From the NCBI RefSeq assembly GCF_013778505.1, contig NZ_JAAOWU010000029.1, positions 1-41,617 of the forward strand: a stretch of 41,617 bases of DNA, given 5' to 3'. The stretch comes from Pseudomonas sivasensis. Lineage in GTDB: Bacteria > Pseudomonadota > Gammaproteobacteria > Pseudomonadales > Pseudomonadaceae. Both the position numbers and the translations under genes were made by a program. Below, in pieces: positions 8,855 to 17,547 of this stretch. Position 1 is the first letter of the stretch, and each line of letters opens with the position of its first letter. The notes beneath the pieces were generated by a model. The model saw nothing but the letters and a program-made list of their open reading frames with translations. It was not told the DNA's origin and searched no databases.

Positions 8855-9172
8855 CTAGAGCGCAAGCGGCTCATGGTTGCCATTGAGCTGCCGCAGATGG
8901 GCTTGCATATGCAGGCACCAGATCTGTGGGTCGCCCGCCACTTCATAGCCGTGCATGGTCAGGCTATCCACAATCGATTCCAGGATGGTTTGCGCCGCAA
9001 AAGGCCCATGAAACGGGCCTTGGGACTTGATGGTGGACGGCTGTTCACCGGACATTCCGGCGGCAAATAACAAGGTCCACATCCCGTTATCCCCCGCGAG
9101 AGGGCGAATGGAGCATTCGATACGGGTGACCAGGCCAAAGCACTGGCGGGTAAGACAAAGGTTGCGCGGCAT
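8855..9172 (-). CDS. conserved hypothetical protein, 105 residues
   Basis: A small soluble protein of unknown function beginning MPRNLCLTRQCFG. The open frame extends upstream to 9310, but I choose ATG at 9172 because GAGGG sits about 8 bases before it and the upstream codons look unconstrained. It contains four Cys (residues 6, 11, 20, 87) and the dipeptide WC. It is convergent with the large lipoprotein gene, with only 6 bp between stop codons, and is followed at its 5' side by a REPIN. I do not recognise a family. Codon use is like the neighbours, supporting a real gene. Confidence 0.6.
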   Translation of the reverse strand: MPRNLCLTRQCFGLVTRIECSIRPLAGDNGMWTLLFAAGMSGEQPSTIKSQGPFHGPFAAQTILESIVDSLTMHGYEVAGDPQIWCLHMQAHLRQLNGNHEPLAL

Positions 9173-9356
9173 GGCGGCGACCCTCGGCAGATCGGTGTTC
9201 AGCCCGGCCTGGGGCAAGGCTGTTTCTATCCAGCGACTCCTGTGAATATCCCTAAAGCAGAGAATAGAAGAAAAACCCGACAAACCAAGGCCGTAGGGAC
9301 CAACGGACATTAGCCCCTCAGAAGAAAGTCAATTTAGTGACGCAACCAGTTCCAAA

Positions 9357-9444
9357 TGTGGAAGGGGGCTTGCTCCCGATGCAGTGTGTCAGTCGACATC
9401 TACATGACTGACCTATCGCAATCGGGAACAAGCCCCCTCCCACA
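9357..9444. repeat. REPIN (inverted pair of REP elements), copy 1
   Basis: Left arm begins TGTGGAAGGGGGCTTGC and ends CCCGAT; right arm begins ATCGGGAACAAG and ends CCCTCCCACA. The arms are near-perfect inverted copies around a spacer of about 40 bases containing GTGTGTCAG. It resembles the REPIN families of P. fluorescens SBW25, non-autonomous elements mobilised by RAYT transposases; no RAYT gene is in this window. Lies between two genes transcribed leftward. Confidence 0.9.
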
Positions 9445-9470
9445 TGTTTGACCCGGCCTGGCCTCAGAAC

Positions 9471-11909
9471 TCAGGTGGGCTTGGCTTCGGCCAGCGCCTG
9501 CTGCGCCAACTCCTTCTCCGCCTCTTTCAAGTCTTCCTCGCTGATCATCTCGGCAATCGCACGCAAACGCTCGACCACTCGCGCATTGACGGTCCCTTCC
9601 GGGAACTGCCCCTCGGCGTCAGGCTCACCCGCGTCTTCACCCACCAACAGGCTCAACGCCTCATCGGCCTGGCGCACCGCGTAGATATGGAACTGCCCGG
9701 CGCGCACAGCCTGCAAAACCTTCTCATCAAGCATCAACGTAGCAACGTTGGCCTGAGGAATGATCGCCCCTTGCTCACCGGTCAAACCGCGCGCTTCACA
9801 GAGACGGAAGAAGCCTTCGATCTTCTCGTTGACCCCACCTACCGCCTGCACTTCACCAAACTGGTTGATCGAACCGGTGATGGCAAAACATTGCTTGAGC
9901 GGGGTTTTCGACAGGGCCGAGATCAAGGTGCACGCCTCGCCCAGGGACGCACTGTCGCCATCCACATAACCGTAGGACTGCTCCAGCGCGATGCTCGCCG
10001 AAATCGCCAGTGGGAATTCCTGGGCATAACGGCTGCCCAGGTAACCCGTGAGGATCATCACGCCCTTGGAGTGAATCGGCTGACCTAGGTTAACCTCACG
10101 CTCGATGTCGACAATGCCGCTGCCGCCCGGGTACACCGTGGCGGAAATCCGCGCCGGTACGCCGAATGCCGAGTCACCGACTTCCAGCACCGTCAGCCCG
10201 TTGCACTTGCCCACGGCCGCACCGGCGGTGTCGATCAGGATCACCCCGGCGAGCATGTCGTCGAGGATCCGTGCCGACACGCGGCCAGTACGGGTGGCCT
10301 TGGCTTTGAGGGCGCGCTCGATATGGCCGGCATCGGTCATCTCATCGCCGGCCAGGTGGCGGATAAAGTCCGCCTCGCTCACCAGTTGAAACAAGTCACC
10401 AATACGCGCCGACAAACGGCCCTGATGCTCCGCCAGCCGCGCGCTGTAAGTCGCCAGCCGCGCCACCGCGTCCGACGTCAACGGCGCCATGCCCTCTTCC
10501 GATGTTCGGGTTTTGAGCAACTGGGCGAACTGCTCCAGGCTTTCGTCGACCATCGGGATGTCTTCGTCGAAATCCACCAGCACCCGGAACATCTCCTGGA
10601 AGTCCGGATCGGCGTCCTGCAACGCGTAGTAAAGCTGGCGCGAACCGATAATGATCACCTTGACCTGCAACGGAATCATTTGCGGGTTGAGGGTCACGGT
10701 AGCCAGACGGCCCAGCTCGCCCAGAGGCGATTCCATCTTCAACTTGCGCGATTGCAGGGAGCGCTTGAGGGCGTCCCACACGAACGGCTCGCTGAGCATT
10801 TTTTCGGCTTCGAGGATCAGGAACCCGCCATTGGCACGGTGCAAGGCACCCGGTCGCAGTTGGCGATAGGTGGTGTAGAGCGCGCCCTGGTCGGTGCTGT
10901 ACTCGATACGGCCAAACAGGTTGTCGTACGTCGGGTGCGGTTCAAACACCACTGGGGCGCCGCCGTTGACCGGGTGCCCAACCACCAGGCTCGGGCAGTA
11001 TTGCTCTTCGAGCAGCTTGCGGGCCTGGGCGTCGGTCTTGGCGTCGTCGACCAATTGCTCGACCACAGTTTTCAGCAGGTAGACCTGCATCGCCTGCAAG
11101 TAACCGCAGACAGCTGCGTTCTCGGCGTATTTTTCCGACAGTGGCGCAAGCAAAGGTTGCAGGGCCAAGGTGATGGTTTCTTCGTTGAACTGGCGCAGTT
11201 GGTTGTTGGACTCACGCTTCCACTGCGGCAGGCTGGCCAACTCCTCGTTGAGGCGCTCTTCCAGCTCGGAAATATCTGTGTGGAAACGCTCGCGATCTAC
11301 TTCCGGCAGTTGCGAAAACTCGGCTTCGTCCAGCGCCTTACCGTCGAGCATCGGCGTGAACGCGATGTTGGAACTGTCGCGGTATAGCGCCACGTCCTTT
11401 TCCAAAGCCAGGCGTTCGATCACATCGAGGGCCTTGTCGTAACGCTGGTTGAACGCGCGGTCGATGGCGCTTTTGCGCTGTTGATAAGTCGGGTGCTCAA
11501 AGACCGCCGGGAAGGTGGCCACCAGGTTGTCGACCAAGCCGTTGATATCGGCAATGAACGCCGCCGCAGCACCGCCTGGGAGTTCCAGGGCGCGTGGTTC
11601 GCGGGGCTCATCGAAATTATTCACATAGACCCAGTCCGCCGGGGTCTGCAGGCGCTTGCCTTCGGCCTTCAGGTAGCGTTTGACGAACGAGAAGCGACCG
11701 GTGCCCGGCTCGCCCATGACAAACACGTTGTAACCGGGGCGTGGCATGGCCACACCGAACTGCAACGCTTCAACTGCGCGTTCCTGGCCAAGCACACCGC
11801 GAAAGGGCTCCAAATCATTGGTGGTCGAGAAGCTGAACTGTTCAGCGGAAAAAGGACGAGTCAGCGCTTCGGGCGCTAGACGCAGGCTGGCAGCAACAGG
11901 ATCAGGCAT
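9471..11909 (-). CDS. Lon-like AAA+ protease (LonB/YcbZ/AsrA-like)
   Basis: An 812-residue ATP-dependent protease-like protein. The N-terminal part carries a P-loop at residues 66-74, GEPGTGRFS, where the usual Lys is Arg; a second ATPase portion with FLILEAEKML (Walker B-like) and MIPLQVKVIIIGS follows. The C-terminal region (about 600-790) is a Lon-type protease domain with the catalytic Ser in DGDSASLGEA (about 652) and the catalytic Lys in GGVNEKIEG (about 695). It is distinct from classical Lon, lacking the Lon N-domain. In P. aeruginosa a related protein, AsrA, modulates the heat-shock response to aminoglycosides; whether this is its orthologue is inferred. AAGGA lies 7 bases before ATG 11909. 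It is divergent from the DUF3015 gene. Confidence 0.9.
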   Translation of the reverse strand: MPDPVAASLRLAPEALTRPFSAEQFSFSTTNDLEPFRGVLGQERAVEALQFGVAMPRPGYNVFVMGEPGTGRFSFVKRYLKAEGKRLQTPADWVYVNNFDEPREPRALELPGGAAAAFIADINGLVDNLVATFPAVFEHPTYQQRKSAIDRAFNQRYDKALDVIERLALEKDVALYRDSSNIAFTPMLDGKALDEAEFSQLPEVDRERFHTDISELEERLNEELASLPQWKRESNNQLRQFNEETITLALQPLLAPLSEKYAENAAVCGYLQAMQVYLLKTVVEQLVDDAKTDAQARKLLEEQYCPSLVVGHPVNGGAPVVFEPHPTYDNLFGRIEYSTDQGALYTTYRQLRPGALHRANGGFLILEAEKMLSEPFVWDALKRSLQSRKLKMESPLGELGRLATVTLNPQMIPLQVKVIIIGSRQLYYALQDADPDFQEMFRVLVDFDEDIPMVDESLEQFAQLLKTRTSEEGMAPLTSDAVARLATYSARLAEHQGRLSARIGDLFQLVSEADFIRHLAGDEMTDAGHIERALKAKATRTGRVSARILDDMLAGVILIDTAGAAVGKCNGLTVLEVGDSAFGVPARISATVYPGGSGIVDIEREVNLGQPIHSKGVMILTGYLGSRYAQEFPLAISASIALEQSYGYVDGDSASLGEACTLISALSKTPLKQCFAITGSINQFGEVQAVGGVNEKIEGFFRLCEARGLTGEQGAIIPQANVATLMLDEKVLQAVRAGQFHIYAVRQADEALSLLVGEDAGEPDAEGQFPEGTVNARVVERLRAIAEMISEEDLKEAEKELAQQALAEAKPT

Positions 11910-12176
11910 CGGGCTTCCTTACATCAGGCGGGGCAGATGACGGCATTCTGGCTCCCCGTTGCGCGCTCTGGCAAGGCGAGCCTTTGTGAAAGCGTAGACA
12001 CCGAATGAGTCCTACAAAAAAATCGCGACATCTCTCATTGTTTTATAAAAACACACGGAACCCTTGGAACGTGCCTAAACTCCAAACTGCGCGGGTTGGA
12101 CTAATAACCGATCCCTAGGGCGCTATGAAGTGCCTGAACCCTTGTCCATTGGTTTGCACACAAAGAGAACAAAGCT

Positions 12177-12665
12177 ATGAAACGGATCCTTCTCGGTACT
12201 CTCTTCACCGTCGTCTCCCTCAATGCAATGGCTGAAGCACCAGGTGGCCCAAACTGCGGTTGGGGCAACATGTTGTTCGAAGGCCAGCGCGGCACTCCGG
12301 CTCACTTCCTGGCTTCCACCACCAACGGTACTTCGGGTAACGCCACCTTCGGCATGACCTCGGGCACCAACGGTTGCAGCACCAACAGCGCGCTGACCTA
12401 CGGCGGCAAGTCCTGGATTGCCATGAATGGCATGATGAACGAGCTGTCCGAAGACATGGCCAAGGGTAATGGCGAAGCACTGACCACTTACGCGGTGGTA
12501 CTGGGCGTTGCTCCGGAAGATCGCGAACACTTCGCTGCAGTGGCTCACGAACACTTCCAGCAAATCTTCAGCAAGGCCGATGTGACCGCTGAAGACGTAC
12601 ACAACAACACTCTGGCTGTACTGAAAGGCGATGCCCGTCTGGCGAAATACGCTACCCAGGCTTAA
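12177..12665 (+). CDS. DUF3015 family periplasmic protein
   Basis: A 162-residue exported protein. Residues 1-19 form a Sec signal peptide with cleavage expected after AMA. The mature part starts with GGPNCGWG, then a Ser/Thr/Gly/Asn-rich segment with NGCSTNSALTYGG, and a helical C-terminal half; the two Cys of the mature protein (in NCGWG and NGCST) could form a disulphide. This matches the DUF3015 family, whose function is unknown. It lies 92 bp upstream of a DUF4105/Lnb-domain gene on the same strand, but a strong terminator separates them, so it can be expressed alone at a higher level. Confidence 0.9.
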   Translation: MKRILLGTLFTVVSLNAMAEAPGGPNCGWGNMLFEGQRGTPAHFLASTTNGTSGNATFGMTSGTNGCSTNSALTYGGKSWIAMNGMMNELSEDMAKGNGEALTTYAVVLGVAPEDREHFAAVAHEHFQQIFSKADVTAEDVHNNTLAVLKGDARLAKYATQA

Positions 12666-12675
12666 GCTCGACCTG

Positions 12676-12707
12676 CCCGCGCCTCCCCAGGCGCGGGTTT
12701 TATTTTT
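12676..12707 (+). terminator. intrinsic terminator after DUF3015 gene
   Basis: Perfect 9-bp stem CCCGCGCCT / AGGCGCGGG with a CCCC loop, followed by TTTTATTTTT. It lies 10 bases after the stop codon and before the Lnb-domain gene. Confidence 0.92.
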
Positions 12708-12757
12708 GGACCCGCTTCCCCTTTGGGTCTCTCTAATTTCCGACTTAAGTTGCCCCT

Positions 12758-14611
12758 ATGCTCAAACGCTTTGCCTGGATGGCACTCCTCGCCTGCGCCC
12801 CGCTGTACGCGGCACCGCACCTTGATGATCAACGTTTGCAGCAATTGGCCAACGATCCGTTCTGGCTTTCGCTGGGCCATTACGAAGCCGGCAAAATCAG
12901 TGGCTGGCGCAGTTATGTCAGCGAGCAGAAATTTTTCCTCGCCCCCGATGGTGCCCATCACCCGGATGCCGAACTCAAGGCCACCGTTGAAGCACTCTAT
13001 GCTCCGGCCAGCCTGGGTGAAAAACACGCCCAATGCGTCTACCCCGCACGTACCCGCTGGTTAAAGGATCAGTTGCACCTGACTGACCTGCCCGCCGTGG
13101 ACTGCACCGAATTCAAGCAATGGTTCAAGGACGTCTCGCCCCATAGCGCGGTGATGATTTTCCCGGCGGCCTACCTCAACAGCCCGTCCTCGATGTTCGG
13201 CCACACCCTGCTGCGTATCGACCAGGCCGACGTGCAGAGCAACAAGACCGCGCTGCTCAGCTACGCGATCAACTTCGGCGCCTATATAGAAGGCTCGGAC
13301 AACAGCATTCTCTACGCCTGGAAAGGCCTGATGGGCGGCTACCCCGGTCTGTTCGCGCTGGTGCCTTATCAGGAAAAACTCTCCGAGTACCGCAGCCTCG
13401 AAAACCGCGACCTGTGGGAATATCGCCTTAACCTCACCCAAGTCGAGACCGAGCGCATGGTCGAGCACGTGTGGGAGCTCAAGCAGATCCAGTTCGACTA
13501 TTTCTTCTTCGACGAAAACTGCTCCTATCGCCTGCTGGAACTGCTGCAAGTGGCCCGCCCCGGCCTGCGCCTGACCGAGCAATTCCCGCTGACCGCCATT
13601 CCTACCGACACCGTCAAGGCAGTGAAGGACGCGGGCCTGGTCGAGAAGATCGACTACCGACCGTCCCGCGAGCGCGAGTTGCTGGAGCGCGCAAAGCCGC
13701 TGGACAGCGACGAGCAGCAATGGGTACTCAAGGTCAGCGATGACCAGCAGCAACTACAAGAGCCTGCTTTTAAAGCATTACCCCGCGAGCGTCAGGCCCT
13801 GATCATCGACGCCGCCTATCGCCTGGGCCGCTACCGTGCCAATGGCCTTGAACGGGACACCGCACGCTCCCAACGCAGCTTCGAACTGCTGCGCGCGATC
13901 AACCAGAACCCCGCGCCCGATCTAAAGATCACGCCTCCCGGCCTGCCGGAAAACGGCCATGAGTCGCGTACCTGGCAAGCTGGCATCGGCACCCGGGGCG
14001 ACAAAGCCTTCGGTGAATACGGCCTGCGCATGGCCTACCACGACCTCAACGACAACGCCGAAGGCTTCCCCCTCGGCGCCCAGATTGAAATCCTGCAAAT
14101 GAAACTGCGCCAGTACGAAGGTAACCACTGGCAATTGCAGCAACTGGACCTGGCTACCATCCGCTCCCTGACCCCACGCAACGCCCTGCTGCAACCCTGG
14201 TCCTGGCAAGTCACCGGTGGCCTGGAACGCGTGCCGGGCAAACACGACGACGAAACCCTGGTCGCCCACGTCAACGGCGGTGCCGGCGGCACCTGGCAAC
14301 TACGCGACGACATGCTCGGCTTCGCCCTCGGCACCGTGCGCGTGGAACACAACAACGACTTCAACGAAGCCATCTCTCCCGCAGCCGGCTTCAACACCGG
14401 CGTGCTGTGGAAAAACCCGCTGGGCAACTTGAGCCTGGAAGCCAAGGGCGATTTCTTCACCAATGGTGAAGTGCGGCGCAGCATCAGCCTCAACCAACAG
14501 TGGGAACTGTCCCGTAACCTGGGCCTGCGCCTGAGCGCACAGCGCGAGTACAGCCACCTGTCGACGCCAGTGAATGAAGTGATGCTTGAAGTGAAGTGGT
14601 ATCACTACTGA
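12758..14611 (+). CDS. Lnb N-terminal periplasmic domain (DUF4105) protein
   Basis: A 617-residue exported protein with an N-terminal signal peptide (residues 1-19, cleavage near YAAPH). Residues about 20-105 form an N-terminal helical domain, about 120-330 the DUF4105/Lnb periplasmic domain (PF13387), and about 390-617 a beta-rich region with alternating aromatic strands ending EVKWYHY, like an outer-membrane barrel or barrel-like domain. Conserved family motifs are SPSSMFGHTLLRID (about 142-155), whose His is a likely catalytic residue, and FDENCSYRLLELL (about 251-263) with the likely catalytic Cys. In Bacteroides the Lnb domain belongs to a lipoprotein N-acyltransferase; pseudomonads already have Lnt, so the substrate here is unknown. 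It follows the DUF3015 gene. Confidence 0.88.
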   Translation: MLKRFAWMALLACAPLYAAPHLDDQRLQQLANDPFWLSLGHYEAGKISGWRSYVSEQKFFLAPDGAHHPDAELKATVEALYAPASLGEKHAQCVYPARTRWLKDQLHLTDLPAVDCTEFKQWFKDVSPHSAVMIFPAAYLNSPSSMFGHTLLRIDQADVQSNKTALLSYAINFGAYIEGSDNSILYAWKGLMGGYPGLFALVPYQEKLSEYRSLENRDLWEYRLNLTQVETERMVEHVWELKQIQFDYFFFDENCSYRLLELLQVARPGLRLTEQFPLTAIPTDTVKAVKDAGLVEKIDYRPSRERELLERAKPLDSDEQQWVLKVSDDQQQLQEPAFKALPRERQALIIDAAYRLGRYRANGLERDTARSQRSFELLRAINQNPAPDLKITPPGLPENGHESRTWQAGIGTRGDKAFGEYGLRMAYHDLNDNAEGFPLGAQIEILQMKLRQYEGNHWQLQQLDLATIRSLTPRNALLQPWSWQVTGGLERVPGKHDDETLVAHVNGGAGGTWQLRDDMLGFALGTVRVEHNNDFNEAISPAAGFNTGVLWKNPLGNLSLEAKGDFFTNGEVRRSISLNQQWELSRNLGLRLSAQREYSHLSTPVNEVMLEVKWYHY

Positions 14612-14635
14612 CCAAAGCCTGGAGAAAATCAAAAA

Positions 14636-14724
14636 TGTGGGAGCGGGCTTGCCCCCGATGGTGGTGTTTCAGTTAAGTATTGACTGACTGACACTCTGCT
14701 ATCGGGAGCAAGCCACCTCCCATA
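14636..14724. repeat. REPIN, copy 2 (partly degenerate)
   Basis: Left arm TGTGGGAGCGGGCTTGCC...CCCGAT and right arm ATCGGGAGCAAGCCACCTCC. Both arms carry substitutions (AGCGGG and CCACC) relative to the other copies, so this is an older or diverged copy. The spacer contains GACTGACTGACAC. Between the Lnb-domain gene and the chorismate mutase gene. Confidence 0.88.
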
Positions 14725-14764
14725 TTTTGTTAGCATTGCACGCACAATCAGGAGTTCACTCGAC

Positions 14765-15070
14765 ATGGCCGTTACCTGCACCACCCTTGAAGACGTTCGA
14801 AACAACATCGACCGCCTCGACCAGCAAATCGTCACCCTGCTGGCCGAACGAGGCCGCTACGTATCACAGGCAGCACGCTTCAAAAAAGACACCGATGGCG
14901 TCAAAGCCCCACAGCGGGTTGAGCAGGTGATCACCAAGGTGCGGGAATTATCGGAGACCGTGGGCGCAAACCCCGAGGTAACCGAGCAGGTCTATCGCGC
15001 AATGATTGCGGCATTCATTGAGCAGGAATTGGCGGAACACAGGGCTTTGGCGAACAGCCAGGCCACATAG
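14765..15070 (+). CDS. AroQ-class chorismate mutase family protein
   Basis: A 101-residue all-helical protein of the AroQ/PchB fold, which rearranges chorismate to prephenate or, in the PchB branch, cleaves isochorismate. The order of conserved residues matches the family: VRNNIDRLDQQIVTLLAER in helix 1 (Arg at about 11 and 29), the FKKD segment with Lys at about 39-40, the R...EQVI segment, and VYRAMIAAFIEQE in helix 3. There is no signal peptide, so it is cytoplasmic rather than a secreted mutase. No salicylate or siderophore genes are adjacent, so a stand-alone mutase is more likely than PchB, but the reaction cannot be settled by eye. AGGAG lies 10 bases before the ATG, a little far. Confidence 0.85.
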   Translation: MAVTCTTLEDVRNNIDRLDQQIVTLLAERGRYVSQAARFKKDTDGVKAPQRVEQVITKVRELSETVGANPEVTEQVYRAMIAAFIEQELAEHRALANSQAT

Positions 15071-15229
15071 TCTTTTGTGGTGAGGGAGCCCAGCTTCCTC
15101 ATCACCGGTTCGGCACTCACCGACCGATCTCATCGTGCTCCACACCTTTCTCACACCCCTTTCACACCTCCCCGACAAATCCCTATCTAGACTTCCCCTA
15201 TCAGCCGTTAAACGGTCAGGGAGCAAGCA

Positions 15230-15586
15230 ATGTGGCGGTATGCAGTAATACTGTGTGCGATGGTGTGGCTGGCGGGTTGTCAATCGACTCATCAGGAATT
15301 GCTGGCCAGAGGTTATCCACCGGCCTTCGCCGATGGATTTGACGATGGCTGCAGCAGCGGTCGCCAGGCCGCCGGGGTGATTTCCGGTGAGTTTCGCAAA
15401 AATGTCCCGCGCTACCTGAAAGACCGGACATACGCCGAAGGCTGGGAGGACGGCTTTCGCCAGTGCAAGGCCGTGCGTGAAAACGAAGAACTGCGCGACT
15501 ACAAGGACAATCACTGGGACGACCGTGAGCGCGCCTGGCAGCACGAGAAGGATCGCGATGCCGCTCGGGCCTATCGCTCGCAATAG
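15230..15586 (+). CDS. small lipoprotein, 118 residues
   Basis: A short lipoprotein: hydrophobic signal with the lipobox LAGC (Cys at residue 17) followed by Gln-Ser. The mature part is polar, with Gly/Asp repeats (FADGFDDGCSSGRQAAG, then YAEGWEDGFRQC) that look like two copies of a short Y/F-x-x-G-x-x-D/E-G motif, and a highly charged C-terminal helix. The two later Cys (in DDGCSS and FRQCK) sit in equivalent places of these two copies and may pair. GGGAG 8 bases upstream supports ATG 15230. I know of no function for this kind of protein. Confidence 0.78.
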   Translation: MWRYAVILCAMVWLAGCQSTHQELLARGYPPAFADGFDDGCSSGRQAAGVISGEFRKNVPRYLKDRTYAEGWEDGFRQCKAVRENEELRDYKDNHWDDRERAWQHEKDRDAARAYRSQ

Positions 15587-15656
15587 GTCGCTTTCAGACA
15601 TCCATCGAAACTAAAGCGCAGCGAACATGGCCCAAGCTCCATAGAGGGAGAACGTC

Positions 15657-16154
15657 ATGAGCCGAGCTTTTGTAAATGAGGATAACGCCGCCGCCCAAGC
15701 TGATCAGCCAGTGGAGCGTCAGGTCAGTGAGCAACCCAATCACTTGACCGCGCAAGGGCTGGCGCAGTTACAGGCCAAGGTTGCGCAGTTGAAGGCTGAG
15801 CACAGTGCCGAATCTGCCAAGGGTGAGCAGGCCGATAAGCAGCGCCAGGCCGATCTTGAGCGGGATTTACGCTACTTCAACCAACGCGTCCAGAGCGCCC
15901 AGGTCGTGGCGCTGGCCACCGGCACCGACAAGGTGCAGATCGGCAGCTGGGTGACCTTCGCCAATGAGCATGACGAGCAACAGCGCATCCAGTTGGTCGG
16001 TGAAGACCAGGCCGACGCCAGCACAGGCCTGATCAACTGGGGTTCACCCCTGGGCCGCGCGTTGCTGGGCGCCCAGGTGGGTGATGAGGTGCTGTGGAAG
16101 CGCCCCGTTGGCGATCAACTGATCGAGGTGCTGCGTATCGAAGCCGAGACCTAG
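15657..16154 (+). CDS. GreA/GreB-like transcription factor family protein
   Basis: A 165-residue protein with a GreA/GreB organisation: a coiled-coil N-terminal part (residues about 33-85, LTAQGLAQLQAKVAQLKAEH...) and a C-terminal FKBP-like domain (about 90-163) with IGSWVTFANE, SPLGRALLGAQVGDEV and the family pattern. In true Gre factors the coiled-coil tip carries an Asp and Glu that promote RNA cleavage by RNA polymerase. Here the tip region reads SAESAKGEQAD and does not match the usual GDRSENADY pattern, so cleavage activity is doubtful. GAGGGAG upstream supports ATG 15657. Its TAG overlaps by 3 bases the stop of convergent gdhA. Confidence 0.82.
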   Translation: MSRAFVNEDNAAAQADQPVERQVSEQPNHLTAQGLAQLQAKVAQLKAEHSAESAKGEQADKQRQADLERDLRYFNQRVQSAQVVALATGTDKVQIGSWVTFANEHDEQQRIQLVGEDQADASTGLINWGSPLGRALLGAQVGDEVLWKRPVGDQLIEVLRIEAET

Positions 16155-17488
16155 ACGATGCCTTGGGCCAGCATCGCGTCGGCGACTTTCACGAAGCCTG
16201 CGATGTTCGCGCCCTTCACGTAGTTGATGCGGCCGTTTTCTTCGCCGTAGTGCACGCAAGCGTGGTGGATCGACTGCATGATGTTGTGCAGCTTGCTGTC
16301 CACTTCACCAGCGGTCCACAGCAAGCGCATGGCGTTCTGCGACATTTCCAGGCCACTCACCGCCACGCCGCCGGCATTGGATGCCTTGCCCGGTGCGAAC
16401 AGAATGCCCGCCTCGATAAAGATATCCACAGCCTCAAGCGTTGTAGGCATGTTGGCGCCTTCGGCCACGCAAATACAGCCGTTGCGCAGCAAGGTGCGGG
16501 CGGCGTCGGCGCCGAGTTCATTCTGGGTGGCGCATGGCAGGGCGATATCGCAGGCCAGGTCCCACGGCGTTTGCCCCTTGCGGAACTCCAGGCCGAAACG
16601 CTCGGCCAGTTCGCTGATGCGCCCACGCTGAACGTTTTTAAGCTCCAGCAGCGCCGACCATTGTTCCTCGGTCAAACCACTTTCGGCGTACAGGGTGCCT
16701 TCGGAGTCAGACAAGGAAATCACCTTGCCGCCCAGGTCCATCACCTTGCGCGCCGCGTATTGGGCGACGTTGCCTGAGCCGGAGACCGCCACACGCTTGC
16801 CCTCGACCCGTTTACCGTCGCGCTTGAGCATCGCTTCGGCGAAGTACACACAACCAAATCCGGTCGCTTCCGGACGGATCAGACTGCCGCCGTAGGTCAT
16901 GCCCTTGCCGGTCAACACGGAGGTGAACTGGTTGCTCAGGCGCTTGTACTGGCCAAACAGGAAGCCGATCTCACGTGCACCCACGCCGATATCGCCAGCC
17001 GGCACATCCACATCCGCACCGATATGGCGGTACAGCTCGCTCATGAATGCCTGGCAAAAACGCATGACTTCGGCGTCGCTCTTACCTTTTGGATCAAAGT
17101 CCGAGCCGCCTTTGCCGCCGCCCATTGGCAACGAAGTCAGGGAATTCTTGAAGGTCTGTTCGAAGGCGAGGAATTTCAGCACCCCCAGGTTCACCGACGG
17201 GTGGAAACGCAGGCCACCTTTGTAGGGGCCGATGGCGCTGTTCATCTGGATACGGAAACCGCGATTGACCTGGACCTTGCCGTGATCATCGACCCACGAA
17301 ACCCGGAACGTTATCGCTCGTTCCGGCTCGCAGATGCGCTCCAAAATACCCGAGGTCAGGTAATGGGGATTGGCTTCAAGAAACGGCCACAGACTGCGTA
17401 GGACTTCTTCTACAGCCTGGTGGAATTCTGGCTGGTCTGGGTCGCGTTTTTTGAGGCGGGCAAGGAAGGATTCGACGGATTCGATCAT
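16151..17488 (-). CDS. gdhA: NADP-specific glutamate dehydrogenase
   Basis: A 445-residue cytoplasmic enzyme that aminates 2-oxoglutarate to glutamate with NADPH, the high-ammonia assimilation route. The ELFV dehydrogenase signature is clear: PYKGGLRFHPSV, PMGGGKGGSDFDPKGK with the catalytic Lys, and the Rossmann region VAVSGSGNVAQYAA for cofactor binding. The open frame extends to a TTG at 17503, but ATG 17488 (MIESVESFLARL) is the normal N-terminus and length for the hexameric bacterial enzyme. Upstream are TGTCGC half-sites that may bind ArgR, which represses gdhA in P. aeruginosa. The gene is convergent with the GreA-like gene. Confidence 0.97.
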   Translation of the reverse strand: MIESVESFLARLKKRDPDQPEFHQAVEEVLRSLWPFLEANPHYLTSGILERICEPERAITFRVSWVDDHGKVQVNRGFRIQMNSAIGPYKGGLRFHPSVNLGVLKFLAFEQTFKNSLTSLPMGGGKGGSDFDPKGKSDAEVMRFCQAFMSELYRHIGADVDVPAGDIGVGAREIGFLFGQYKRLSNQFTSVLTGKGMTYGGSLIRPEATGFGCVYFAEAMLKRDGKRVEGKRVAVSGSGNVAQYAARKVMDLGGKVISLSDSEGTLYAESGLTEEQWSALLELKNVQRGRISELAERFGLEFRKGQTPWDLACDIALPCATQNELGADAARTLLRNGCICVAEGANMPTTLEAVDIFIEAGILFAPGKASNAGGVAVSGLEMSQNAMRLLWTAGEVDSKLHNIMQSIHHACVHYGEENGRINYVKGANIAGFVKVADAMLAQGIV

Positions 17489-17547
17489 GAAAAGTCTCGG
17501 CAAATTGATTGTTTTTAAGGGAGATTGAGCCGGACTTTATCAATTCA

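Noticed and set aside
15080..15104. Terminator after the chorismate mutase gene
   Set aside because: GAGGGAGC and GCTTCCTC can pair imperfectly, but no T-run follows.
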